33,861 nt of DNA from [Clostridium] clostridioforme AGR2157 (GCF_000424325.1 NZ_AUJR01000051.1:1-33861); one strand, 5' to 3'; positions 16,415 to 25,026 are shown, counted from the stretch's first letter. A program made the numbers and translations. Notes: generated from the sequence alone by a model not told the origin.

Positions 16415-17257
16415 CTATCCCTTTATGCCAGTGGATGCGATACCTTCCACGTAATATTTCTGAAGAAATACGAACATCAGCAGCATGGGGATTGCCGATA
16501 TGGTCAGGGACGCCATGATGGCGCCATAGTGTATTGGCTTTGAGCCAAAGAACGTCTGGATGGCAAGCTGGATTGTCCTCATATCCTCCCCTGTGACCAC
16601 CAGCATGGGCCACATGAAGTCATTCCAGTGGGCCACGAAGTCCAGGATGAATATAGTGGCGTACACCGTGCCTGAGATGGGCATTACAATGGTAAAAAAT
16701 GTCTTGATTGGGCCGCAGCCGTCTATGGCCGCCGCTTCCAGCAGGTCATCGGGAATGTCTAAGAAGAACTGACGGAACATGTAGATGGAGAAGCATTTCC
16801 CCACAAAGGGAACAATCAGTCCGGCCCAGGTATTCACCCAGCCAAGGCTGGCAACCTCCTTGTAAAGGGGCAGCATGATGGCCTCCATGGGAAGCACCAT
16901 AAGGCTGATGACCACTGTCAGCAGCAGCTCCTTTCCGGGGAAATCGAATTTTGCCAGGGCATATCCGCAGATGGAATTGACCGCCAGGTCCAGGATAACA
17001 ATGACAAACACATAGAACAGGCTGTTGAGGATGAATTTCATCATATTCACCCTGGTAAACACCTCAACATAGTTCCCAAGGGCGGCACCTGTGGGCCAGA
17101 ACGTCCTGATGGTGCTCATGTCGGAGAATATCTGCGCCTCCGGTTTCAGGGACGCGGCAATCATCCACAGGAGCGGCGATACAAAAATCAGGGCGACAAT
17201 TGCATTTCCGCCATAGAACAAAACGCGTTTCAGGATATCTTTTTCCTTTATTCCCAT
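16415..17257 (-). CDS. Carbohydrate ABC transporter permease, MalG type (GH32 operon)
   Basis: This 280-residue membrane protein has about six hydrophobic segments. Its EAA loop LEAAAIDGCGPIKTFFTIVM is the ATPase-contact motif. Start: ATG 17257 with AAGGAGG 7 nt upstream. It is last in the GH32-led operon, 12 bases after the MalF-type partner. No ATPase gene follows, so a shared ATPase is expected. No strong terminator is visible in the 120 bases before the CAP gene. Confidence 0.9.
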   Translation of the reverse strand: MGIKEKDILKRVLFYGGNAIVALIFVSPLLWMIAASLKPEAQIFSDMSTIRTFWPTGAALGNYVEVFTRVNMMKFILNSLFYVFVIVILDLAVNSICGYALAKFDFPGKELLLTVVISLMVLPMEAIMLPLYKEVASLGWVNTWAGLIVPFVGKCFSIYMFRQFFLDIPDDLLEAAAIDGCGPIKTFFTIVMPISGTVYATIFILDFVAHWNDFMWPMLVVTGEDMRTIQLAIQTFFGSKPIHYGAIMASLTISAIPMLLMFVFLQKYYVEGIASTGIKG

Positions 17258-17269
17258 GATTCTCCCTCC

Positions 17270-18157
17270 TTAATCTGCCTTGATAACCCGCTTTAACATC
17301 AGCGACATGGTTACCACTATAACAAAGAATACGGTTGCCACACTGCAGGCGTACCCGAAATTCCTGCTCTGGAAGCCCTGTTCATAGATATAATACACAA
17401 GGGTCCTGGTGGAGTTCTGGGGGCCGCCCTGGGTCATGACATAGGGCTGCGTGAACAGCTTCATGGCCTGAATCATAGTAATCATGACAACGTATTTAAT
17501 GACATTTTTAAGCCCCGGCAGGGTCACATACAGGAACTTCTGGAAAGCGCCCGCACCGTCGATGGACGCCGCTTCATACTGGTCTCCCGGTATGGCCTGA
17601 AGTCCTGCCAGGAAAATCATCATCTGATACCCTGCCGCCTGCCAGGCCGACATGAAGATAATGGAATTCATGGACGTCTTGGGGTCTGTCAGGAAACCGC
17701 AGGGGGAAAAGCCCAGCTTTGTGAGAAATGCGTTCAGAAGGCCTGTGCTGGGATTGGGATTGTACAGCACGCTCCAGAGGATGGCAACCACCACCATGGA
17801 AGTGATGTTGGGGCTGAAATAGGCTGCCCGGAATATGGATACTCCTTTTCTCCTGGATGAAATCAGCATGGCTAAAAGCAGGGCCAGAATACACTGGAAG
17901 GGAACTACCACCACCGTAAAGTAGATGGTGTTTACCAGGGATTTCTTAAAGTCCCTGTCCCCAAAAAGCTCCACGAAATTGTCCAGTCCGCAGAATTTAA
18001 TCTTATCCGGCCTGAGGATATTGTAATCAGTAAATGCATAGCGGACCGTGGAAACAGCGGGCAGTATGAGGAACGCTGCCAGCAGCACCACTGCCGGAAG
18101 GATGAACAGGAACGCGGCCCGCCTTTCATGGACCTTATTCTTAGTACCATACTTCAT
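17270..18157 (-). CDS. Carbohydrate ABC transporter permease, MalF type (GH32 operon)
   Basis: At 295 residues it has a basic N-terminus and about six membrane spans. The EAA loop is YEAASIDGAGAFQKFLYVTL. ATG 18157 is chosen because AAAGGAGG lies 6 nt upstream; the frame to 18211 has no ribosome site. It pairs with the MalG-type gene and follows the binding-protein gene by about 50 bases. Confidence 0.9.
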   Translation of the reverse strand: MKYGTKNKVHERRAAFLFILPAVVLLAAFLILPAVSTVRYAFTDYNILRPDKIKFCGLDNFVELFGDRDFKKSLVNTIYFTVVVVPFQCILALLLAMLISSRRKGVSIFRAAYFSPNITSMVVVAILWSVLYNPNPSTGLLNAFLTKLGFSPCGFLTDPKTSMNSIIFMSAWQAAGYQMMIFLAGLQAIPGDQYEAASIDGAGAFQKFLYVTLPGLKNVIKYVVMITMIQAMKLFTQPYVMTQGGPQNSTRTLVYYIYEQGFQSRNFGYACSVATVFFVIVVTMSLMLKRVIKAD

Positions 18158-18210
18158 GATATACCTCCTTTCCCTGTTAAAGGGAAGGGGGAGCATCGTC
18201 CCCCTCACCA

Positions 18211-19512
18211 TTACTCTGCGTAGTTCTTCTGGTAGTTGGAATCAAAATCAGCTGCCAGCTGGTCTAAGGACTCTTTTACACCCGCGCCCGTGAACATGTT
18301 CATCATGGCCTCTGAGAATCCGGGTGACAGCACGGTATAGCCAGGTGTTCTAGGTCTTGGATGGCCCGTATTCAGTGACTGCTCCTTAAAGAGGGAACGG
18401 GGATATTCATTGTACTCTGTCAGCGTGTCATAGCTGGATGCCCTGGTGGGAAGTTTTGCTATGGCCTGGGCGTAAGAGGTCACATTTTCCTCATTCATCA
18501 GATAGGAGATAACAACGCCTGCGGCTTCCTCGTCCGCATTCCTGGTGATACAGGCAGCCCAGTCCCCGGTAGGCGATGTGTTGATGCCGCCATTGTCAGC
18601 TACCGGAAAGTATGTAACGCCCCAGTTCAGGTCCGGGAAGGACTGCTCCAGAGTGGCCACTTCCCAGGAACCGCCCAGCATGGTGGCGCATTTTCCATTG
18701 TGGAACTCCTGCTTCATGGGGTCTATATTGGCATAGCCATCCTGAATCAGGCTGTTGAGGAAATTGGCTGCCTGAATTCCTTTTTCACTGTTCACATAGC
18801 CGTCTGCCTTGGAACCGTCCTCGCTTACAAAGTCAGTGCCGTTGGAAATCCAGAACTGCTCCAGCACATAGGGCAGCCCCTCTCCCTTATCCATGATAAT
18901 GTTGGTCCCGGCCACGTCGCTGGTGGTCAGCTTCCCGGCAATATCAGCGAATTCAGACCAGGTCAGGGCATCCTCCATCTTATCCGGCATGGTGATGCCG
19001 GCTGCGTCTGTCATATCCTTATTGTAGTACAATGCCACAGAACTCTCAGTGGCTCCCAGGGCGTACAGCTTGCCGTCATAGGTTCCCTGCACCTTGATGG
19101 ATTCCACGAAATCACTCAAATCCTCCTCTGTAAAATAGGCGTCAATGGGTACGATGATTCCGTCCGCCGCGTAATTGGATATGTTGGGACCGTCCACAAA
19201 CAGGATGTCAGGCAGGTCGTTGCTTGTCACGGCCGCGTTAATTTTATCCTCGTATGCATAGGAATCCGCCCGCACGATGGCTTCTCTCTTAAGCTCGATT
19301 TCTCCCTTGTGTTCTTCATTGAAAGCATTGATTTTCTCTCCCCACCATTCTTCAATAGCCGGTTCATCCGTGGGACTCCAGATGGTCACCATCTTAGCTC
19401 CGTCGCTGTTGGTCCTTCCTCCCCCTGATTTGGAACCGCCGCCGCAGCCGCTCAGTACGGATGCCGCCAAAACAGCCGCCAGTGTCATACATGCCAATCT
19501 CTTATTCTTCAT
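18211..19512 (-). CDS. Extracellular sugar-binding lipoprotein (GH32 operon)
   Basis: It is 433 residues with a lipoprotein signal whose lipobox VLSGC has Cys at 23, then a Gly/Ser linker and a family-1 solute-binding fold. It delivers sugar to the two permeases downstream. ATG 19512 follows GAGGGAGA; the frame to 19533 is open but has a poorer site. That longer start would overlap the GH32 stop (ATGA). The GH32 neighbour suggests fructo-oligosaccharide or sucrose-type ligands, which is inference only. Confidence 0.9.
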   Translation of the reverse strand: MKNKRLACMTLAAVLAASVLSGCGGGSKSGGGRTNSDGAKMVTIWSPTDEPAIEEWWGEKINAFNEEHKGEIELKREAIVRADSYAYEDKINAAVTSNDLPDILFVDGPNISNYAADGIIVPIDAYFTEEDLSDFVESIKVQGTYDGKLYALGATESSVALYYNKDMTDAAGITMPDKMEDALTWSEFADIAGKLTTSDVAGTNIIMDKGEGLPYVLEQFWISNGTDFVSEDGSKADGYVNSEKGIQAANFLNSLIQDGYANIDPMKQEFHNGKCATMLGGSWEVATLEQSFPDLNWGVTYFPVADNGGINTSPTGDWAACITRNADEEAAGVVISYLMNEENVTSYAQAIAKLPTRASSYDTLTEYNEYPRSLFKEQSLNTGHPRPRTPGYTVLSPGFSEAMMNMFTGAGVKESLDQLAADFDSNYQKNYAE

Positions 19513-19529
19513 AACCAATCTCCCTCTCT

Positions 19530-20576
19530 TCATGATTTATGGTTCCAGATGGACTCCATGGTCCATACCTCCAAACGATTCAGACTCCCGGCCGCAAAAT
19601 CCGCCTCCAGATGCCCCTCTGTGCTGTCCTGGTAAAACAGCTTGGTGCCTGCGGCCTCTCCGTGTTTAAGTAAACCTCCGCCCATCATTTCCTTCCTTTG
19701 CAAGGCCCGTTCATGCTCCTGGAGGAGAGGACCTTTAAAGCTCCACCCTCCATCCTCCCGGACATACAGCAGGATGGACGGCACGCCGTCCAGGCTGGAG
19801 CCCAATACCATATAGTCCTTGCCTTCCACCTGCTGTACCTTGGGGTCCCTGAAATCAAAGGACGCCCCCTCTGGTCTTTCAGTGATGCATGGGCGCTCCT
19901 TCTCCACATGGATGCCGTCGCTGCACACGGCCTCTGTCTGCCATTCCCTGGTTTTCTCACCGTCCTCCTGCGGACCGTGGTGACGGGTCAGATACAGATG
20001 CATCTGTTCCCCCATCACCTGGGCGCTTCCCGAAAAGGCCCCTCCTTTGTGTTCCTTATCCCTCCACAAGTCCGGCTGTGGTTCCAGAACATAAGGCATA
20101 TGTGTCCAATGAACCAAATCCCGGCTCACCGCATGGCCCCAGTACATGTCATTCCATTCCTGCCCAAAGGGATTGGACTGGTAGAACAGATGGTAATATC
20201 CCTTAAACCAGCAGAGTCCATTCGGATCATTTACCCAGTTCATAAAGGGATTGAAATGATACTGCTCCCTTACAGGAGTATCATACCATTTTCCCAGTTC
20301 ATTACCGCTGTCCGGGTCCAGGAACCTTATCCCCCGTTCCATCAAATCCGGTCCCCCGCTCAGATACATCTGGGTGAGACCAATCCCTTTATGCCTGATG
20401 CGGTATGTACCCTTCTCAGGAAGAGCCAGCTGTACCAGACGGTACCAGTCGTCATTCATGTGAACCTGCTGTTCCTTTCCTCCGGGTCCTTCCAGGCATA
20501 TCCAGCCATCCCTGTCATCAGATTTTTCAGCAAATATACAGATGGATTCATATTCCCCGCTGTCAAATTCCAACAA
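19530..20576 (-). CDS. GH32-family protein (beta-fructosidase-like), apparently lacking the acid/base region
   Basis: The ORF is 348 residues. An N-terminal extension (1-105) precedes the five-bladed propeller start: WVNDPNG with the nucleophile Asp117, the FSGSA motif at 181-185, and FRDPK with Asp244. The conserved EC(P) motif with the acid/base Glu, expected after the next strand, is not found. The chain instead passes from LLYVREDGGWSFKGPLL to a short tail ending RLEVWTMESIW, like the very end of GH32 C-terminal sandwiches. An in-frame internal deletion of 100 or more residues is likely. The start is also odd: TTG 20576 directly follows an A18-G9 tract, while an upstream frame opening near the transcription start is out of phase by one base. 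It may be a sugar-binding relic or inactive. Confidence 0.75.
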   Translation of the reverse strand: MLEFDSGEYESICIFAEKSDDRDGWICLEGPGGKEQQVHMNDDWYRLVQLALPEKGTYRIRHKGIGLTQMYLSGGPDLMERGIRFLDPDSGNELGKWYDTPVREQYHFNPFMNWVNDPNGLCWFKGYYHLFYQSNPFGQEWNDMYWGHAVSRDLVHWTHMPYVLEPQPDLWRDKEHKGGAFSGSAQVMGEQMHLYLTRHHGPQEDGEKTREWQTEAVCSDGIHVEKERPCITERPEGASFDFRDPKVQQVEGKDYMVLGSSLDGVPSILLYVREDGGWSFKGPLLQEHERALQRKEMMGGGLLKHGEAAGTKLFYQDSTEGHLEADFAAGSLNRLEVWTMESIWNHKS

Positions 20577-20579
20577 CCA

Positions 20580-20606
20580 CCCCCCCCCTTTTTTTTTTTT
20601 TTTTTT
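20580..20606 (-). repeat. A18-G9 homopolymer at the 5' end of the GH32 gene
   Basis: On the minus strand eighteen A (20606-20589) run directly into nine G (20588-20580), just before TTG 20576. The tract lies in the transcribed leader about 40 nt after the predicted start. Such tracts slip in replication and transcription, and may also be misread by sequencers. One extra base would place the upstream frame in phase with GH32. Confidence 0.85.
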
Positions 20607-20653
20607 ATTCTGTTTGTGTCTATTTTCCTGAATGGAACCCGTTTCACATCCAC

Positions 20654-20682
20654 ACTATAGTACTACTAGATTAGTATGTCAA
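20654..20682 (-). promoter_or_regulatory. Near-consensus promoter of the GH32-transporter operon
   Basis: TTGACA (20682-20677) and TATAGT (20659-20654) are 17 bases apart on the minus strand. Start of transcription would be about 20647-20649. Confidence 0.85.
20658..20665. promoter_or_regulatory. TAGTACTA palindrome in the GH32 promoter, candidate operator
   Basis: This 8-bp palindrome overlaps the -10 element. The same 9-mer GTAGTACTA occurs at the promoter of the adjacent lacI gene (21831-21839), pointing to one repressor acting on both. Confidence 0.55.
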
Positions 20683-20699
20683 TATTTTTTTGTAAAAGA

Positions 20700-20755
20700 A
20701 CGCAAAAATAGTGCACAATATACAGTTTTTCACTTCGCATATTGTGCACTATTTT
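20700..20755 (-). terminator. Strong terminator after the second lacI gene
   Basis: A perfect 17-bp stem (AAAATAGTGCACAATAT at 20705-20721, complement at 20739-20755) has a 17-nt loop. On the minus strand it ends in TATTTTTGCGTTCTTTT. It separates lacI from the GH32 promoter. Confidence 0.8.
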
Positions 20756-20818
20756 CATTTCATTTCCAATTATTGTATTTATGTTTCTCAGGTATCCTCT
20801 GTGTCCATGTGGAACATT

Positions 20819-21793
20819 TTATGTTGTTCCACCTTTTTGTATGGAAACAGGCAGGATTTGTTCCATTTCTACTTTCTTACCATCCAACAGATCCATCATG
20901 GTATCCACACAGGCCGTTGCCAGTCCCGGTATATCCTGCGCTATGCTGGTAAGCTTGGGGGTAAACAGCCGGGTCATGTCAACTGCGTCATAACCAACGA
21001 TATGGAGTTTCTCCGGAACCTTCACGCCTCTTTGGTTTGCTATGTTAAGGCAGTAGAGGGCTCCTATATCCGTAGTAAACACCCCGTCAATATCCCGGTA
21101 AATATCCATGTACTGTTCCATGATACGGCAATAGTAATCATATTCCATCATGTTCCAGGCCATTTCAATGGTTTTGACAGATGCACCATTTTCCTCCATA
21201 ACCCGCTTAAATTCCTGATGCCTGTCATTGGAAGGCGTATGTACGCGAAAGGAACCGCCAAAGTTCAGCACATTCCTGCATCCCGCATCCAAAAGAAGCC
21301 GGGCCGCCATCCTGCCTCCCGCCTTGTGGTCCGAGTGTATAACAGGAATATCCGGTCCCAGATTCCGGTCCATGGCAACCACCGGCTTGTTCAGGTTCAA
21401 GTACGCGTAATCCTGGAGGGAATGGGCACCGGTAATGATGCCGTCCATTACATTCTGGCGCAGCATGTCAATAAAGTCCTGCTCACGGTTGCTTATCTCA
21501 ATGGTATTGCAGATCATGGCCTTATACCCGTTCTTGTAGAGCTGGATTTCCATGTGCTTCAGCAGCTTGCTGAAAAATGGATTTTCCATATCAGGGACCA
21601 CGATTCCAATGATTCCCGTCCTGTTCCGAAACAGGTTCCTGGCCAGCTCATTTGGCTGATAGTCCAGCTCCTTAGCGACTTCAAGGATTTTTGCCTTGGT
21701 ATCCTCCGCCACATAGCCTGTCCCGTTAAGAGCACGAGAAACAGTCCCCACCCCTACACCTGCTTTTTTTGCCACATCCCTGATACTTGCCAT
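20819..21793 (-). CDS. LacI-family transcriptional regulator of the GH32 operon
   Basis: It is 324 residues. The N-terminal HTH (MASIRDVAKKAGVGVGTVSRAL) and hinge (LARNLFRNRTG) are followed by a sugar-binding-type effector domain (IIGIVVPDMENPFFS and similar). ATG 21793 is chosen because family members begin MxSIRDVA; GGAGG lies 12 nt upstream, somewhat far. A longer in-frame ATG at 21817 has no ribosome site. It is transcribed separately from the GH32 operon and closed by a strong terminator. The TAGTACTA palindrome at both promoters suggests autoregulation plus repression of GH32 and its transporter. Confidence 0.93.
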   Translation of the reverse strand: MASIRDVAKKAGVGVGTVSRALNGTGYVAEDTKAKILEVAKELDYQPNELARNLFRNRTGIIGIVVPDMENPFFSKLLKHMEIQLYKNGYKAMICNTIEISNREQDFIDMLRQNVMDGIITGAHSLQDYAYLNLNKPVVAMDRNLGPDIPVIHSDHKAGGRMAARLLLDAGCRNVLNFGGSFRVHTPSNDRHQEFKRVMEENGASVKTIEMAWNMMEYDYYCRIMEQYMDIYRDIDGVFTTDIGALYCLNIANQRGVKVPEKLHIVGYDAVDMTRLFTPKLTSIAQDIPGLATACVDTMMDLLDGKKVEMEQILPVSIQKGGTT

Positions 21794-21830
21794 TTGCCCA
21801 GACGACCTCCATCGCATAAAACTTCATTAC

Positions 21831-21870
21831 GTAGTACTAATATCTTAGCAGGAGGAAGGTAAAAACGCAA
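21831..21870 (-). promoter_or_regulatory. Promoter and operator of the second lacI gene
   Basis: TTGCGT (21870-21865) and TAAGAT (21847-21842) are 17 bases apart on the minus strand. The TAGTACTA palindrome (21832-21839) sits at the expected +1, framed by ATTA/TAAT. Confidence 0.5.
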
Positions 21871-21894
21871 GCGGGACCCAGAAAGGATTTGACA

Positions 21895-21972
21895 GAGAAC
21901 CACAACCAAATGTTTCCGCAATCTGTATTTTTTGTTATTTGGATATATCCTGTATTTGTATGCTTTTAACAT
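21895..21972 (-). pseudogene. Relic of IS605-type tnpB (N-terminus only)
   Basis: From ATG 21972 the frame reads MLKAYKYRIYPNNKK, the hallmark N-terminus of IS200/IS605 TnpB proteins. Homology fades after about 20 residues and the rest of the roughly 370-residue nuclease is absent. AGGCGGTG precedes the ATG. This is a truncated insertion-sequence scar. Confidence 0.6.
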
Positions 21973-22242
21973 TGACTGTCACCGCCTTTCTACCCTGGGA
22001 CCTGAGCGCATGCACTACATCCATAAACTCCTTGAACACGTTCCCTGTCAACCAGTTTCTCAAATTTTCCGTCTATTTTAAATGTAGTTCCTACAACTGC
22101 TCCAGTATGGAAGCTAGATTCCTACGAAACAGTAGTCACAAATCTTGACAAGGGGGGGGATTCCCTCTTGATGAGTTAAAGAAACTGAATGCATTTACTG
22201 TCCTATATGGAGAACGGTTGAGCGGTTATCTGTAGATAGGGA

Positions 22243-22290
22243 ATGGCCGGGAACAGCGCAAACTGTAACTCCCGGCCATCTTATTCTTTT
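22243..22290 (+). terminator. Plus-strand terminator left by a lost gene
   Basis: The 10-bp stem ATGGCCGGGA (22243-22252) / TCCCGGCCAT (22270-22279) is followed by CTTATTCTTTT. No intact plus-strand gene precedes it, only the short tail ending at 22235. Confidence 0.65.
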
Positions 22291-22396
22291 GGCATTAGCA
22301 GTATTACCAGAAATGCCCAACCTTATTCATGAGGCCGGGTGTGGGCAGCGCCCACGATCTGGAAAACCTGCGAATGCCTATTTGTCGTGTATCTGC

Positions 22397-24934
22397 CTAA
22401 TTCTCCATCACTTCCTGATATGTGGCATGGTTCTCCAGCGCCTCCGTCATAGCCGCCATCTGGGACAAATCACCTAACAGAATCACACCGCTCATCCGGT
22501 TATTCAGGAAATAGTATTTCCGGTACTGCTCCTTACCCATATCCCTAAATTCCACTGTCTTATAATAGAGATTCGGGTTTCTTCCGTTGTCGCCCGCCGC
22601 AAACAGGGCGGTGTTCATGCCGTGGAAGGTTAGGGCCGCAGGTACCGGCGTGTATTCCAGACTGTCACCGGCCGCGTTGGCGCCGGCAGTCTTGCCCTGC
22701 TCCACAGCCTCCGGCCAGATGCCGTAATTAGTGTCATGGTACTGTGCACAGTCACCACAGGCATAGATGCCGGAAACGGAGGTCTCCATCAGCTCATTGA
22801 CAACTACCCCCTTCTTCGTCTCCAATCCCATCTTCTTCGCCAGCTCTATGTTGGCGCGGATGCCTGCGGACACAATCACCATCCCGGCTTCCACCACTTC
22901 CCCGGTTTTCAGGCGGACACCGCTCACATGGCCGTCCCCCTCGATGGCTTCCACATTGACACCGGTGCGGATAACCACGCCGGCTTTGGATGCAATTATC
23001 TTCAACTGCTCCCCGGAACTCTCATCCAGCTGACGTCCCATCAGGGATGGCGCCATTTCAAGCACTGTCACCTCAAGGCCGGCCTTCTTAAGCTCCCACG
23101 CTGCTTCCAGTCCCAAAACGCCGCCTCCGATAACCACGGCCTTCCCCGTGCTCTTCATCAGAGTCTCCACTTTTCTGACATCAGAAAGCCGTCTGATTGC
23201 CGCCACCTCCGGTAACTTGCTTCCTTCCATAGGCGGAATAAAGCATTCACTTCCCAGCGCGTAAATCAGCTTCGTGAAATGCAGCTTCGTTCCGTCGTCA
23301 AGAAGCGCCTCCCTGGCATCCATATCCACGCTCTCCACCCGTTTTCCAAGCATCTGGTGCACCTGATTTTCCTCATACCATGCAGCATCCACCATAGCTA
23401 TCTGCTCCGGCTCCAGACCTGCGACCAGGGATTTGGTCAGCATGGGACGGTTGTAGGACGGATAGGGCTCCTCGGATACCATAATAATCCGCCCTGTGGC
23501 ATCCCTCTCCCGGATGGCTTTTGCGGCATTAAATCCGGCCGCGCCGTTACCGAGAATCAGATAGTCGCTGGCCGTGTTGTTGGTGAAATCATTTACCACA
23601 TCGTCCACCGGCACAAAGTTCTCCCGGCCCACGCCGCAGACAGGACAAATCTCGATGGAGGAATCAAAAATCTCCCCGCAAACCAGACATTTAACCAGCT
23701 TCCTGCTGCCCTTTGCCACCACCGCCTTCGGCTTCTTCGACTGCACCAGACATCCGAACTGATATCCGAACTCATAGGCACTCACCAAATCTGCCTCCGA
23801 CGGTTTGAACCGCACCTTGAATCCGTCTACCACCTTCATTTTCAACTGTTTCAAGCGCTCGGTGATATGGGGTACTCCCTCGCCGCTCCAGCCGTAGCTG
23901 CCGAAAGCTCCCGCATATTTTCCGCCGTGGGTCACACTGAACATGCCCAGCGTCAAATCCCAGATAGGACGCAGCGCCTCGGCAATAATGGTGGGCGTAC
24001 CAAACAGAATTCCGTCTGCAAACTGTAACTCCTCCTGCACCTTCGCCGTGTCGGCCGTCACCATATCGTAGCTGCGCACGTCGATATCGCCGCTGTCGGC
24101 AATTCCCTCCGCAATCTTCTCCGCCAGCAGTCCCGTATATCCGTAGGCGCTGACGTAAGGGATGATAACGGTTTTCTTCCCGTTTGGATTTACCACCGTG
24201 GACCATTCCCGGTAAAGGGCCATCACCTGCTTAATTCTGTCACCCACCAGCACCGGACCGTGACCCGTGCACACCATGCTGATATCCAGGGATTTCACCC
24301 GGTCCAGGGCCTTCAGCATAAACGGTTTATATGGACCGATAATACAGTCAAAATAGTAGCGCAGCGCCTTTATGTAATCGTCCTCATTCTGAATCTTATC
24401 CGACACCACCTCTTCCAGGCAGTAGTGGGAGCCAAAGGAATCGCAGGTCACCAGAATCTGCTCCTCCTCGATAAATGTGTACATGGTATCCGGCCAGTGC
24501 AGGTTTGGAACCAGCATGAAATGCAGCGTCCGCTGGCCAATGGTCATCCGCTGGCCGTCCTTCACCGCAATGCTGACAAAGTCCCGGTTCACGATTTCTT
24601 TTAAGAAACTAATGGCACAGGGAGTCGCCAGTATCTTCATCTGGGGACTGTAATCCAGCAGCCGCTCCACACTCCCCGCATGGTCCGGCTCCGTGTGGCT
24701 GGTCACCAGATAGTCAATCTTCGTGACGTCAATCACCTCTTTCAATTTTTCCAGATAGTCGTCAAAAAACCTGGCCTTTGCCGTCTCAAATAACACCACC
24801 TTATTCCCGGTCTTCATCACATAGGAATTGTAGGTTGTGCCAAACTCCGTATACATCACAATATCAAACACCCGCAGCTTGTCGTCAATAATACCCGTCC
24901 AGTAGAACCCGTCTCTCAATTTAATCGCTTCCAT
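22397..24934 (-). CDS. Class F flavodiiron protein: FDP core, short-spacer rubredoxin and NAD(P)H:rubredoxin reductase
   Basis: This 845-residue cytosolic fusion reduces O2 (or NO) to water with NAD(P)H. Residues 1-245 are the metallo-beta-lactamase diiron domain with all six ligands: His80, Glu82, Asp84, His146, Asp165, His225. Residues 254-400 are the flavodoxin FMN domain. Residues 413-440 form a rubredoxin with Cys416/419 and Cys430/433 separated by only about 10 residues, the short-spacer type. From 456 onward comes an FAD/NAD reductase (LILGNGAAG; VVIGGGVLG; YACGDCAQY). The same order is known for the C. difficile FDP_F class, so the cell carries its complete electron path in one chain. 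Start: ATG 24934 with AAAGGAGAGGTG; the frame to 24958 lacks a site. A 19-bp palindrome lies about 95 bases upstream. Confidence 0.95.
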   Translation of the reverse strand: MEAIKLRDGFYWTGIIDDKLRVFDIVMYTEFGTTYNSYVMKTGNKVVLFETAKARFFDDYLEKLKEVIDVTKIDYLVTSHTEPDHAGSVERLLDYSPQMKILATPCAISFLKEIVNRDFVSIAVKDGQRMTIGQRTLHFMLVPNLHWPDTMYTFIEEEQILVTCDSFGSHYCLEEVVSDKIQNEDDYIKALRYYFDCIIGPYKPFMLKALDRVKSLDISMVCTGHGPVLVGDRIKQVMALYREWSTVVNPNGKKTVIIPYVSAYGYTGLLAEKIAEGIADSGDIDVRSYDMVTADTAKVQEELQFADGILFGTPTIIAEALRPIWDLTLGMFSVTHGGKYAGAFGSYGWSGEGVPHITERLKQLKMKVVDGFKVRFKPSEADLVSAYEFGYQFGCLVQSKKPKAVVAKGSRKLVKCLVCGEIFDSSIEICPVCGVGRENFVPVDDVVNDFTNNTASDYLILGNGAAGFNAAKAIRERDATGRIIMVSEEPYPSYNRPMLTKSLVAGLEPEQIAMVDAAWYEENQVHQMLGKRVESVDMDAREALLDDGTKLHFTKLIYALGSECFIPPMEGSKLPEVAAIRRLSDVRKVETLMKSTGKAVVIGGGVLGLEAAWELKKAGLEVTVLEMAPSLMGRQLDESSGEQLKIIASKAGVVIRTGVNVEAIEGDGHVSGVRLKTGEVVEAGMVIVSAGIRANIELAKKMGLETKKGVVVNELMETSVSGIYACGDCAQYHDTNYGIWPEAVEQGKTAGANAAGDSLEYTPVPAALTFHGMNTALFAAGDNGRNPNLYYKTVEFRDMGKEQYRKYYFLNNRMSGVILLGDLSQMAAMTEALENHATYQEVMEN

Positions 24935-25026
24935 AGTCAGCACCTCTCCTTTACACACATGAATTACAGATAATAAGTTATTCTATGATTCCACTTTAAC
25001 GCAAATCCCGCCCTGTGTCTATTGCA

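Larger units (their letters stand above)
21863..22396. other. Relic region between lacI and the flavodiiron gene
   Basis: It contains a TnpB N-terminal relic (minus), a small TGTAG-TTC-CTACA hairpin near 22083, a G8 run (22152-22159), and a plus-strand tail of a lost gene whose frame ends at TAG 22233-22235 (reads LDELKKLNAFTVLYGERL). A plus-strand terminator follows. No intact gene is seen. Confidence 0.45.

Noticed and set aside
20809-20837. GTGGAAC/GTTCCAC hairpin with T run on the plus strand
   Set aside because: It overlaps the last codons of lacI, there is no plus-strand gene before it, and the strong terminator at 20700-20755 explains transcript ending.
20711-21862. 383-codon plus-strand frame
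   Set aside because: Antisense to the second lacI gene, whose HTH and ribosome site are clear; composition (His/Ile/Val-rich) is typical of a shadow.
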